Assembly (NCBI GenBank): GCA_018402485.1
Contig: JAGYIY010000002.1
Location: forward strand, 62,001-126,000
Direction of reading: 5' to 3'
Length of the DNA stretch: 64,000 nt
Origin: Roseivirga sp.
Lineage (GTDB): Bacteria; Bacteroidota; Bacteroidia; Cytophagales; Cyclobacteriaceae
The position numbers and the translations under genes are program-made. This document shows, piece by piece, positions 9,987-18,985 of the stretch (positions are counted from its first letter, which is position 1; each line of letters begins with the position of its first letter). The notes beneath the pieces are model-generated. The model did not search any database, was not told the origin of the DNA, and was given only the letters and a program-made list of their open reading frames with translations.

Positions 9987-11207
9987 TTACATTCCTATAA
10001 ATGTCTTTTTATACGAAAGGTAAGGGAAACGCTCACCAGCCTTGAAGTGAACCCCTTCTTCTGGCAGCATGATGAAACCATGGGTCTGTGACAGATTGGA
10101 AAAATCGCCTGATCCATGCCCTTTTTTAGGCAGTGCAACCATTTCATTGTTAGGGGATTTTACCAATGCTACTGCAAGAAAATAAGTCAATTTGGGTTCA
10201 AAATAAACATCTTCACCCAATGTAACATATTCAAAAACAATAGGTTGTTTGAGCATTGTGCGCAAATAGATTTGAACATAAACCAAAGCACAGACGAAAG
10301 AGGAAACCGGATTTCCTGGTAAGCCAAAGACAGGCTTGCCTTCTTTTGAAGTACCGAACCACATGGGTTTACCTGGTCTTTGTTTGATTTTATGGAAATG
10401 CTTTTGAACTCCTAGCTTTTCTAAAACTTCAGGTAAATAATCAAACTTCCCTTTAGAAACTCCTCCAATAAAAATTAGCAGATCAAAGTCTGTCAATAGG
10501 TCAAGAATATGTTTTTGCATCAAGTCAGCATCATCTTCTACATGGAAGGGTGTTACTTCTACATGCAGTACCTGAAGAATAGCTTGAACGCCATAATTTC
10601 CTGACCTACGGATTTGATGGGCTTTCGGTAGTTCATCGATTCCAACAAGCTCATTGCCAGTAGTGATGAGCGCTACTTTTGGCAAGGCCAAGACCGACAA
10701 AATGCTTTTACCCGCTGATGCCGCCACAATCAGATCAGGAGCAATTAAAGTGACCCCTTTACTTAATAAAACTTCGTTCTGTTTTTTGTCTTCTCCTTGA
10801 AAATGAATATTCTGAAACTCTTTCACATCTTCAACATGAACAACAGCTAGTTCATTCATGATGCTAATGTCCTCATAACGAATAACCGTATCAACCCCAT
10901 GAGGCATAATGGCACCGGTCATGATTTGCACGCAGGAATTTGAGGACTGCATGGTATATTTTGGTTCTCCAGCAGCACATATTTTTTCTACGAGAAATTG
11001 ACGCTGCCCTTGAATAAAGGTTTTGTAATTGATAGCTATGCCATCCATTGTCACCCGATCGAAAGGAGGGAAGTCTCGATCTGCTAAAATATCTTCATCC
11101 AATACACGCCCCACACAGTTCTCAATCCTTACATTTTCACTTTTGTGAAGTAAAGTGTGTTGTTGAAGTATTTGTAAAGCCTCTTCCGAGGAAATCATAT
11201 CATTCAT
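9987..11207 (-). CDS. moeA: molybdopterin molybdotransferase
   Basis: DRDFPPFDRVTMDGIAI, MTGAIMPHGVDTVIRYED, GKPVFGLPGNPVSSFV. Confidence 0.96.
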   Translation of the reverse strand: MNDMISSEEALQILQQHTLLHKSENVRIENCVGRVLDEDILADRDFPPFDRVTMDGIAINYKTFIQGQRQFLVEKICAAGEPKYTMQSSNSCVQIMTGAIMPHGVDTVIRYEDISIMNELAVVHVEDVKEFQNIHFQGEDKKQNEVLLSKGVTLIAPDLIVAASAGKSILSVLALPKVALITTGNELVGIDELPKAHQIRRSGNYGVQAILQVLHVEVTPFHVEDDADLMQKHILDLLTDFDLLIFIGGVSKGKFDYLPEVLEKLGVQKHFHKIKQRPGKPMWFGTSKEGKPVFGLPGNPVSSFVCALVYVQIYLRTMLKQPIVFEYVTLGEDVYFEPKLTYFLAVALVKSPNNEMVALPKKGHGSGDFSNLSQTHGFIMLPEEGVHFKAGERFPYLSYKKTFIGM

Positions 11208-11217
11208 TTTTTATCGA

Positions 11218-12210
11218 TTAACCCCCAATGGTTGCCATAGATTCAAAAGCACTACCAGAATCTTTTTGTTTTTCAGACTCAAAACCGTTCCTAGTCCTGC
11301 GGCCAAATAGAAACAAAAACTTATCCTTTATGTTCTCGTCAGAGGCTCCCTCTCGCATAAAATCACGCATACTAAAACCGCCATTTTGATACAAACATGT
11401 CTTTAGTTCACCCTTTGGAGTCAGTCGAATGCGATCGCAAGTGGCACAAATGCTTCGGCTATAAGCAGGAATTACCCCAATGGTGCCCGGTGCATCAGCT
11501 ACTCTATAATTATAAGAAGTAGAGCTGCTATGGTCGACCATTTTTGTGAGTTGGGGAAAGGTTTTTTGGATATGGCCGAGGATGTATTTGTAATTCCAAC
11601 GAATGGCTTGATAAGCCTTGCTACCTCCGTTAAAGGGCATTTCTTCAATGAATCTCACAGACACTTTGTCTTTCAAGGTAAGTTGACAAAGCCCTAGTAT
11701 ATCGTCTACATTTTGGTTTTCCATAACTACTGCATTGATTTTAGTAGTTATGCCTTGGTTTAATAGCTCCTGGTAATAAGCCCAAACCTTATCAAACTCA
11801 TCTCTTCTTGTGATTTTAGCAAACCTTTTAGGGTCTAATGTATCTAAACTGAGGTTGACCGCATGAATACCCATGCGCTTCATTTCAGTGATGGTGCTCA
11901 ATGGTGCTGTGCCATTGGTCGTAATACTCAACTTGTTCACACATGGTAGGTCAATCACCTTTTGCATAAAGGGTAGCAAATCTTTCCGAACAAAAGGTTC
12001 ACCACCTGTAATGCGTACCTTATCAATACCCATTTCAGATAAAATGCGGGTAAGCCTAAGCATTTCTTCATAACTAAGAATTTGTTCTTTATTCTGCCAT
12101 GGCAAGCCTTCTTCAGGCATGCAATAAAAGCATCGCAAATTGCATCGTTCCGTTACACCTAATCGGAGATAGCGCAATGGGCGCGAATGATTATCGTACA
12201 ACAAATTCAT
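11218..12210 (-). CDS. moaA: GTP 3',8-cyclase
   Basis: Radical SAM RLGVTERCNLRCFYCMPEEG; C-terminal cluster CATCDRIRLTPKGELKTCL; terminal GG; the 12249 start adds 13 aa, ATG at 12210 more likely. Confidence 0.96.
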   Translation of the reverse strand: MNLLYDNHSRPLRYLRLGVTERCNLRCFYCMPEEGLPWQNKEQILSYEEMLRLTRILSEMGIDKVRITGGEPFVRKDLLPFMQKVIDLPCVNKLSITTNGTAPLSTITEMKRMGIHAVNLSLDTLDPKRFAKITRRDEFDKVWAYYQELLNQGITTKINAVVMENQNVDDILGLCQLTLKDKVSVRFIEEMPFNGGSKAYQAIRWNYKYILGHIQKTFPQLTKMVDHSSSTSYNYRVADAPGTIGVIPAYSRSICATCDRIRLTPKGELKTCLYQNGGFSMRDFMREGASDENIKDKFLFLFGRRTRNGFESEKQKDSGSAFESMATIGG

Positions 12211-12252
12211 TTTTCGTTTTGAGCTTTTAAAATATAAGCAGACATTCACTTT

Positions 12253-13239
12253 ATGAAGGAATGGATACCAAGGATAAAGGAATTAGTTGACAAAGAAAAG
12301 CATTTTGCTGTAGCCAGAGTAGTCAAGACTTGGAGAAGTTCACCCAGACCTGTGGGGGCAACAATGCTCATCTTGGCTTCTGGGGAAATGTTTGGCTCCG
12401 TAAGTGGTGGCTGTGTTGAAACTTCAGTAGTGAGGAGCGCTCTACATGTCATCAATTCAGGCGAACCGGAACTGATTCATTATGGCATTGCTGATGATGA
12501 AGCTTGGGAAGTCGGATTGAGCTGTGGCGGTAAACTAGATGTATTGATTCAACCCGATCGGGATTTCTCATGGCACTCATTGTTTAATGCGTTTGAACAA
12601 AAAGAATCTTTCCATCTCATTACTTCTGTAGAAAATAATTTTGAACAATTTTCATCACTAAACGGCCATTATACTTTAACAGACGAAATGAACGAGCATG
12701 TTGTATCGGGTAAAAGTGGCCTTTTGGAAAAGGAAGGGAAATTGTATTTCTTACATACTTTTCCAAGACCTTACACGCTGCTCTTGATTGGTGCAGCGCA
12801 TCTGACTTCTGAATTATTAACCTTGGCAGCATGGCATGAATTTGAAACCATTGTGATTGATCCGCGTGACCAGTTCGTTAAAAATAGTTTCAGATCAAAT
12901 AAGGCAGACCAAATGTATGCTGCTTGGCCTCAAGAAATTTTACCGAAACTATCCTTGAATGAACAAACCTTTGCTGTGGTTTTATCTCACGACCCAAAAA
13001 TAGATGATCCTGCTTTGCAAATGCTTCTTTCTTCTGATGTGGCCTACGTGGGTGCATTAGGCAGTCGTAAAACGCAAGCTAAACGGGCTGATCGACTCTT
13101 GAAACAAGGCGTTTCGAAAGAAAAGTTAAATAAACTCGATGCACCCATAGGAATTGATATTGGCTCTCAGTCTGCCAAAGAAATTGCGTTGAGTATCATG
13201 GCCGGTATCATACAAGTTAAAAACAGAAAACACAATTAA
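12253..13239 (+). CDS. XdhC/CoxI family molybdenum-hydroxylase maturation protein
   Basis: VVKTWRSSPRPVGATMLI...GSVSGGCVE; GLSCGGKLDVL; YVGALGSRKT. Confidence 0.93.
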   Translation: MKEWIPRIKELVDKEKHFAVARVVKTWRSSPRPVGATMLILASGEMFGSVSGGCVETSVVRSALHVINSGEPELIHYGIADDEAWEVGLSCGGKLDVLIQPDRDFSWHSLFNAFEQKESFHLITSVENNFEQFSSLNGHYTLTDEMNEHVVSGKSGLLEKEGKLYFLHTFPRPYTLLLIGAAHLTSELLTLAAWHEFETIVIDPRDQFVKNSFRSNKADQMYAAWPQEILPKLSLNEQTFAVVLSHDPKIDDPALQMLLSSDVAYVGALGSRKTQAKRADRLLKQGVSKEKLNKLDAPIGIDIGSQSAKEIALSIMAGIIQVKNRKHN

Positions 13240-14093
13240 ATATTGTCATAGGCACCATTTAACCATTGCCAAAATCGTTTGATTCGACTCTTTTTGACAG
13301 ACTGAACAGTAGTTGTCGGTATTTTCCGAGGTACATCTTCTTTTACTTTGGTTGTACTTTGTTGCTTAGCCTTGAGAGGTTTTTGTGCTTCTTTCTTTTT
13401 TGCCAATTGCTTTTCATAATGCAATCTGCGTTTTTCCTTTAATTCTTTTTGTTCCTGCTGTTTCCTTTTCCAAGCTAATCTCTCTTCTCGCTGGCGCTGC
13501 TCCTCTAAACTGAGTTTTTGACCCTTTGCCTTCTTTTTAGGTCTCTTCGTTTCTGAATTTTGCTTAGCCCCCTTAATAATTACCTCTTTTGTATTGTGCT
13601 TCGGTTTCTCACCATTGGTTTCTGGAATCTCTATTTTACCTAATACTTTAAGCCCTTCCAATTTAGGTTTATCAGTGGTAATGATTTCAACATCTTTGGT
13701 TTGCTCTTTATACTCCTTTTCTAAGCTGATGACTTTTGGTACACTGGGTTGATGATCCTCGGTTGCTTTTTTTGGGGTTTCATCTTGTTTGCTCTCGATA
13801 TGGAGCTCATTATGCTCTTCTAAGTTATGCTCATGGTTAGAAAATGACCCTGCAGTAACATGAGAGGAATCTTCAGAAGGTTGGGAGGGGGGGGCTTGTA
13901 AAAAATGGGCATTCTCATTTGAAAAAACAGACGTCTTTTCATTGGCCTGAAAATGCTTAAGTAAAAATAAAAGTTCCTCTTCTTTGAGTTTAATATTGGG
14001 GTGTGGGTTTACGGTACGGAAATTTTCGCTTAGCAACTCTACTACCTCGGTGCTCTTCACTTCAAATTTTCTCGAAAACTGACCCAAACGCAT
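13236..14093 (-). CDS. uncharacterised protein with IF-2 N-terminal-like domain and K/E/Q-rich low-complexity region
   Basis: MRLGQFSRKFEVKSTEVVELLSENFRTVNPHPNIKLKEEELLFLLKHF resembles the first domain of Bacteroidota IF-2; no GTPase motifs. Confidence 0.65.
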   Translation of the reverse strand: MRLGQFSRKFEVKSTEVVELLSENFRTVNPHPNIKLKEEELLFLLKHFQANEKTSVFSNENAHFLQAPPSQPSEDSSHVTAGSFSNHEHNLEEHNELHIESKQDETPKKATEDHQPSVPKVISLEKEYKEQTKDVEIITTDKPKLEGLKVLGKIEIPETNGEKPKHNTKEVIIKGAKQNSETKRPKKKAKGQKLSLEEQRQREERLAWKRKQQEQKELKEKRRLHYEKQLAKKKEAQKPLKAKQQSTTKVKEDVPRKIPTTTVQSVKKSRIKRFWQWLNGAYDNI

Positions 14094-14174
14094 AAATCAA
14101 ATATTTTTTGCAAAGGTAACCAACAGAATTCTCAGATACCAATAAAACTAATGGATTGCTTATTTATAAAGCCA

Positions 14175-15110
14175 TTACTTAACATATCCGGCAATGTGTC
14201 TTTCCTTTACTTCTTCATAAATATCTGCAATGGTAACCAATAGCCCTGTTTCTTCCACACCTCCAAAATCAGGGTTGAGAGCTGTACCAAAGGTCAGCAT
14301 GGTAGCAGATAAATTCATGTAAATATTCACCAGAGGAGGAATGCATTCTCCTCTTTCACGGATTAGCTTTTGCAAATGACGAAATGCGTTTTCGAAAGGG
14401 GGCATGCTCGAAAAGTATTCTTTGAACAAGGTGTCGTCAAAATGCGCTAAAAGTTCCGATTTGGGAACGCAAAGACTGTTTTTGTCAGGGAAATAATAGG
14501 ATAAGAAAGACAGCAACAAGTCTCTGGCTTCTTTTTCATAGCGCTGATACATGGTTACTTTTCCGAAGAAATATTTCATTTCCGGATAGTTGACAATGAT
14601 TGCTCCGAGGCCATCCCAAATATTGGCCAAAGCAAATAATCCTTTCCGAGGATTGATAGTAGGTTGAAAGCTAGGCTGTACCCAAGACCTACCCAATTCA
14701 ATAGCATAAGGTAGATAATGTTTTTTCATATGATCTGAGAATTCAAAATATTTGGAGGTGGATAGGTGATAAGTATCTGACTGTGCATCGTATGCCCTCG
14801 GGCCAGTAATAAAACGATAGCCTCCAATGATTTCTTTTTCTTCTCGACTGTAAACAATCAATTGTTCGTAGCATTGGTTTTGTGTATCGTATTGATCGAT
14901 ATCCAGTTCATGCCCCGTACCCCCTCCAGCGCCGCGGAAGGAAACTTCACGTAAACGAGCAATTTCTTGCATGGTATGTGGAGAATTGTGGTGATTTAAG
15001 ATATAAATCTCATTGCTTCCTTTATTCGTAAATCTTACAAATCGCTCTTCATTCAGCTCACGCTCAATCAATTTACGATCCACAGGTAGTACAATTTTTT
15101 TTTCAGCCAT
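14175..15110 (-). CDS. GNAT-fold amino-acid N-acyltransferase (OlsB/GlsB-like)
   Basis: LREVSFRGAGGGTGHELDIDQYD..., IGGYRFITGPRAYD, ELGRSWVQPSFQ; adjacent to a PlsC-like gene. Confidence 0.85.
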   Translation of the reverse strand: MAEKKIVLPVDRKLIERELNEERFVRFTNKGSNEIYILNHHNSPHTMQEIARLREVSFRGAGGGTGHELDIDQYDTQNQCYEQLIVYSREEKEIIGGYRFITGPRAYDAQSDTYHLSTSKYFEFSDHMKKHYLPYAIELGRSWVQPSFQPTINPRKGLFALANIWDGLGAIIVNYPEMKYFFGKVTMYQRYEKEARDLLLSFLSYYFPDKNSLCVPKSELLAHFDDTLFKEYFSSMPPFENAFRHLQKLIRERGECIPPLVNIYMNLSATMLTFGTALNPDFGGVEETGLLVTIADIYEEVKERHIAGYVK

Positions 15111-15114
15111 GCTC

Positions 15115-15948
15115 TTATGCTTCTTTGCTCTTTGCTTCTGTTTGCATTTGATAAACTTTTCTCTTCATCCATTCTGCCCATTCCTTCTCACTTTTTGATT
15201 TATCAAAGGTTTCTGGTGAAATAGGTCTTCCAATCGTAATTTTGATGGTAGAGCCCCTTTGTTTGAAAAATTCATCCAATAGGTAAAACATCTCTATATT
15301 GAGCTTTATGCCAATCAACTTTCTAAAATTTGCCAGCCGATAAAACTTATCCGTCAATTTTCCTTCAATATACACAGGAATCAGAGGTTTCTGATATTTT
15401 TTTGCTCTCGTGATGAAAGTTTTCTTCCACTCTAAGTCTTCAATCTTTCCTTTTTGCTTTCTGCTGACCAATCCTGCTGGAAAAACGAACGTTGCCCCAG
15501 AAGCAGCGAATTGTGCCTCTACCGCTTGTAATGATTGCTTCGCATTTTTACCCAATTTATTTACTCCAATAAAGCGGCTTTTTAAGTTGGTCACATACAA
15601 AAGCAAGTCATTCACAATAAATTTTATATCAGGTCTTACATCGTTTAATGAGGAAATAATTGCAATGGCATCAAAGCCTCCTAAGGGATGATTACTAACG
15701 AAAATACAGCTTTCAGGAGCAGATGGGACGTTTTCCTTGCCCTTTAATTCTAAGGTCACATTGAAGTCTTCCATCAATGTTCTACTGAACTGGAAGGCAT
15801 CGTAATTTTCAGTTTTACGCATAAAAGCATTGGTCTTCTCTTGATGAAGTACACTTTCTAAATAGTGTATAACCCACCTAGGTATCCATTTAAGTAGTTT
15901 AGCGTTCCTTTCTTTTATGATCCTTCTTACGTCAACGAAATTTTCCAT
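15115..15948 (-). CDS. 1-acyl-glycerol-phosphate acyltransferase family (PlsC/OlsA/GlsA-like)
   Basis: VSNHPLGGFDAIA (HX4D-like), FVFPAGLVSRKQ. Confidence 0.87.
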   Translation of the reverse strand: MENFVDVRRIIKERNAKLLKWIPRWVIHYLESVLHQEKTNAFMRKTENYDAFQFSRTLMEDFNVTLELKGKENVPSAPESCIFVSNHPLGGFDAIAIISSLNDVRPDIKFIVNDLLLYVTNLKSRFIGVNKLGKNAKQSLQAVEAQFAASGATFVFPAGLVSRKQKGKIEDLEWKKTFITRAKKYQKPLIPVYIEGKLTDKFYRLANFRKLIGIKLNIEMFYLLDEFFKQRGSTIKITIGRPISPETFDKSKSEKEWAEWMKRKVYQMQTEAKSKEA

Positions 15949-16281
15949 GCAGGCGGCTTCCTCAAACTGTGAAACAATATTAACTTCAATTCAATAACAA
16001 TTCAAACCATTGTTGTAGCTTCATACAATTTAAATCTATTACAGAGGTGCATACCATAAATGAATAAGTGAAAATTATGACAGTCAAACTTTTTCAATAG
16101 TAGTGAAAGAAATAATTTTACTCTGAATATTACTAAAGAAAATAAATTGATTTCTTAACAAATTAAACACAATGGGGTTAGATGAGTTAGGCATTAGTGT
16201 CCCATTTTATGATAAAGATTTTTTGAAAGATAGAAGCCTTCCCCCTCTGTTATTCGAGAAAAAATTAAGTAGTTTACAGAA

Positions 16282-16554
16282 ATGCCAATTGTTAAATTTA
16301 CATCTAATTTAAAACGTTTTTTCAAGGACATCCAAACCACTGAACTACCAGGTAATAATGTTCAGTCTCTGATTGCTGCCGCAGAAAAGCATTACAAAGG
16401 CCTGAGTGGTTATCTGCTAGATGATTGTGGACATTTACGTCCCCATATCAATATTTACATTGGTAATACCTTGATTAAAGATAGGAAAGGGTTAACCGAT
16501 AAGGTAAAAAGTGGAGAGTCGGTCTATATTGTTCAGGCGATTTCTGGAGGTTGA
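16282..16554 (+). CDS. MoaD/ThiS family sulfur-carrier-like protein
   Basis: 90 aa, beta-grasp pattern, INIYIGNTLIKDRKGLTDKVKSGESVYIVQAISGG with terminal GG. Confidence 0.9.
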   Translation: MPIVKFTSNLKRFFKDIQTTELPGNNVQSLIAAAEKHYKGLSGYLLDDCGHLRPHINIYIGNTLIKDRKGLTDKVKSGESVYIVQAISGG

Positions 16555-16628
16555 TATGCCAGAAGGTTTAAAATAAATGTCTTTTAAAGGCCACTAAGGG
16601 CTATTTGCAGAATATTTATCATAAGCAC

Positions 16629-16658
16629 TTTGATTCCCATTTATTCCACCTACCTTTG
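16629..16658 (+). promoter_or_regulatory. candidate Bacteroidota sigma-ABfr promoter (TTTG-18nt-TACCTTTG)
   Basis: TTTG at 16629-16632 and TAnnTTTG at 16651-16658, 23 nt before the TTG start. Confidence 0.6.
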
Positions 16659-16681
16659 TAACACATTTTAACAGTTACTTA

Positions 16682-18412
16682 TTGAATTATTTTTCCGAGC
16701 TAGGCCTGTCGCAAACCATTTGTGAAGTACTAGAACAACTGGGTTTTGAGAAACCAACTCCCATCCAAGAACAAGCCATCCCGCTATTACTCCAACATCA
16801 TACAACTGATTTTATTGGTTTAGCCCAGACGGGTACGGGTAAAACAGCTGCTTTTGGTCTTCCACTCATTGAATTAATGAATGAAGATCAAAAGACGACG
16901 CAAGCCATTATCATGTCTCCTACGAGAGAATTAGGTCAGCAAACGGCCAAACAGATTGATGAGTTTGTTGTCAGACATAAAAAGCTGAATGTAGAAGTCG
17001 TTTATGGTGGTGTAGATATCACCCGTCAAATCAAAGCCCTAAAGAAGCCTACTCAAATTGTAGTAGCAACCCCCGGTCGTCTGATCGATTTGATGAAGAG
17101 AAAAGCCATCAGCCTAAGCGATGTGAAATACGTCGTTTTAGATGAAGCGGATGAGATGCTCAACATGGGGTTCAAAGAAGATATTGATGAAATCATATCC
17201 CATACCCAAGAAGATCGTGCCATTTGGCTATTTTCGGCCACTATGCCTCGTGAAATTAGAGGAATCATAGATAAATACATGAGTAACCCTCACGAGGTGA
17301 GCGTAGATGCTGGTCAGAAAAGTAACAAAGATATTTCGCATGAATATGTGGTTACCAAATCGGCCAACAAATTAGCTGCAGTAAGACGGTTTTTAGATAT
17401 CCAGCCAGATATGCGAGGTATTATGTTTTGCCGTACGAAACGGGAAACGCAAGAAATTGCCGACCAGTTTTCAACTTGGGGTTATGGAGTAGAGGCTTTA
17501 CATGGTGATTTATCACAGAACCAACGTGATGCAGTCATGAAGAGATTCAAAAGTCGATCCATGCAATTACTCATCGCTACCGATGTAGCAGCTCGAGGGA
17601 TAGATGTCAACGACCTTACTCATGTATTTCACCACACATTGCCCGACCAATTAGACAGTTACACACACAGAAGTGGACGGACAGGAAGAGCAGGTAAAAA
17701 AGGAATTTCTTTGGCCTTTATCAATCCACGAGAAGGTAGGAAGATCAAAGACCTAGAAAGAAAAATCAAGGTAAACTTTGAATTGGTGGAAGTGCCTAAT
17801 AAGAAACAAATGAAGTACAGTCGACTCAACCATTGGAGCAAGTTGATACTTCAAACAAAAGTAGCACAAGATGTTGAAGAGATCATCGCTAACTTAGATC
17901 AAGATTTAGTTAATTTAAGTCAAAAGGAACTTTTAGAGCGTCTAATCACTTTACAGTTAGACCATTTATCTACAGATGGAGCAGGAGGAGAACCCAACGA
18001 CCTCAATGAGGAGACAGGGCAAGCCCAGCGAAATGAAGAAAGAAATAAGCCGTCCGATCCCAATGCAGATCAACGTTTTTTTATCAATGTAGGTGAAATA
18101 GATGGTGTAACAAAAGCTGACTTGATTCACTTTGTAACAGATGTAGCTAACATCGATTCCAAGAAAATCAATCAAGTGGACGTGAAGAAAAACTGCAGCT
18201 TTTTTTATGTAGATAAAGCAGAGAAAAAAGGCTTTGCCGAAAAATTCGATGGCATAATGGTGAATGAGCGCGCCATCCGTGTGAACGAAGATCATGATGG
18301 ACCACCACAAAGAAGACCTCGCAAGGAGTTCAATCATGGTGGGGGCGGTGCCTCTAATTTCGGAAGAAAAAGAAGAAACGATAGACCAAAATCGCGCTCA
18401 CGAAGAAGATAA
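16682..18412 (+). CDS. DEAD-box ATP-dependent RNA helicase with DbpA-like RNA-binding domain
   Basis: AQTGTGKT, PTRELGQQ, DEAD, SAT, HRSGRTGRAG; C-term RFFINVGEIDGVTKADLIHFV...; start codon appears to be TTG. Confidence 0.96.
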   Translation: MNYFSELGLSQTICEVLEQLGFEKPTPIQEQAIPLLLQHHTTDFIGLAQTGTGKTAAFGLPLIELMNEDQKTTQAIIMSPTRELGQQTAKQIDEFVVRHKKLNVEVVYGGVDITRQIKALKKPTQIVVATPGRLIDLMKRKAISLSDVKYVVLDEADEMLNMGFKEDIDEIISHTQEDRAIWLFSATMPREIRGIIDKYMSNPHEVSVDAGQKSNKDISHEYVVTKSANKLAAVRRFLDIQPDMRGIMFCRTKRETQEIADQFSTWGYGVEALHGDLSQNQRDAVMKRFKSRSMQLLIATDVAARGIDVNDLTHVFHHTLPDQLDSYTHRSGRTGRAGKKGISLAFINPREGRKIKDLERKIKVNFELVEVPNKKQMKYSRLNHWSKLILQTKVAQDVEEIIANLDQDLVNLSQKELLERLITLQLDHLSTDGAGGEPNDLNEETGQAQRNEERNKPSDPNADQRFFINVGEIDGVTKADLIHFVTDVANIDSKKINQVDVKKNCSFFYVDKAEKKGFAEKFDGIMVNERAIRVNEDHDGPPQRRPRKEFNHGGGGASNFGRKRRNDRPKSRSRRR

Positions 18413-18432
18413 TAAGAACGAAAGTGTAGTAT

Positions 18433-18675
18433 ATGGGAAGAAGTCAGAATGCATTTATTAAAAAACAAAAAGCTGAACAAAAGAGAAAAAAGAAACTAGC
18501 TAAAAAAGAAAAAATGGACGCTCGGAAAACAGAAGATTCCAGCGGTAAGCTAGAAGACATGATGGCCTTTGTGGATGAATATGGAAACATTACCACAGAC
18601 CCCGACAAAGAAGCCACCAGAGTAACCGTTGAAAAGCATAAAAGAAATGTTTCTCAACGTAGAAAAATAGATTAA
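18433..18675 (+). CDS. small basic protein associated with cold-shock domain gene
   Basis: MGRSQNAFIKKQKAEQKRKKKLAKKEK... conserved-looking DMMAFVDEYGNITTDP; directly upstream of csp. Confidence 0.7.
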   Translation: MGRSQNAFIKKQKAEQKRKKKLAKKEKMDARKTEDSSGKLEDMMAFVDEYGNITTDPDKEATRVTVEKHKRNVSQRRKID

Positions 18676-18735
18676 TAAATACTTAAAACAAGAAAACACA
18701 AATTACTTAATAACAATTAGTTAAATACAATAAAA

Positions 18736-18930
18736 ATGAAAGAAGGAACAGTAAAGTTTTTCAATAACTCAAAAGGTTTTGGGTTCATTGTACAATCAGA
18801 CACCAACGAAGATATTTTTGTTCACGAAAGTGGATTAATAGATGAGATTCGTGAGAATGACAAAGTTCAATTTGAAGTTGAGCAAGGAAGAAAAGGTTTG
18901 AATGCTGTAAATGTTGAAGTTATTCAATAA
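18736..18930 (+). CDS. cold-shock protein (CspA family)
   Basis: GTVKFFNNSKGFGFIVQ...DIFVHESGL (RNP1/RNP2). Confidence 0.97.
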   Translation: MKEGTVKFFNNSKGFGFIVQSDTNEDIFVHESGLIDEIRENDKVQFEVEQGRKGLNAVNVEVIQ

Positions 18931-18953
18931 GCGAATCATCCATTAAATAATTG

Positions 18954-18985
18954 AAAAGCACTTGCCTTACGGTAAGTGCTTTTTT
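18954..18985 (+). terminator. Rho-independent terminator
   Basis: AAAAGCACTTGCC-TTAC-GGTAAGTGCTTTTTT, 13-bp stem. Confidence 0.85.
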
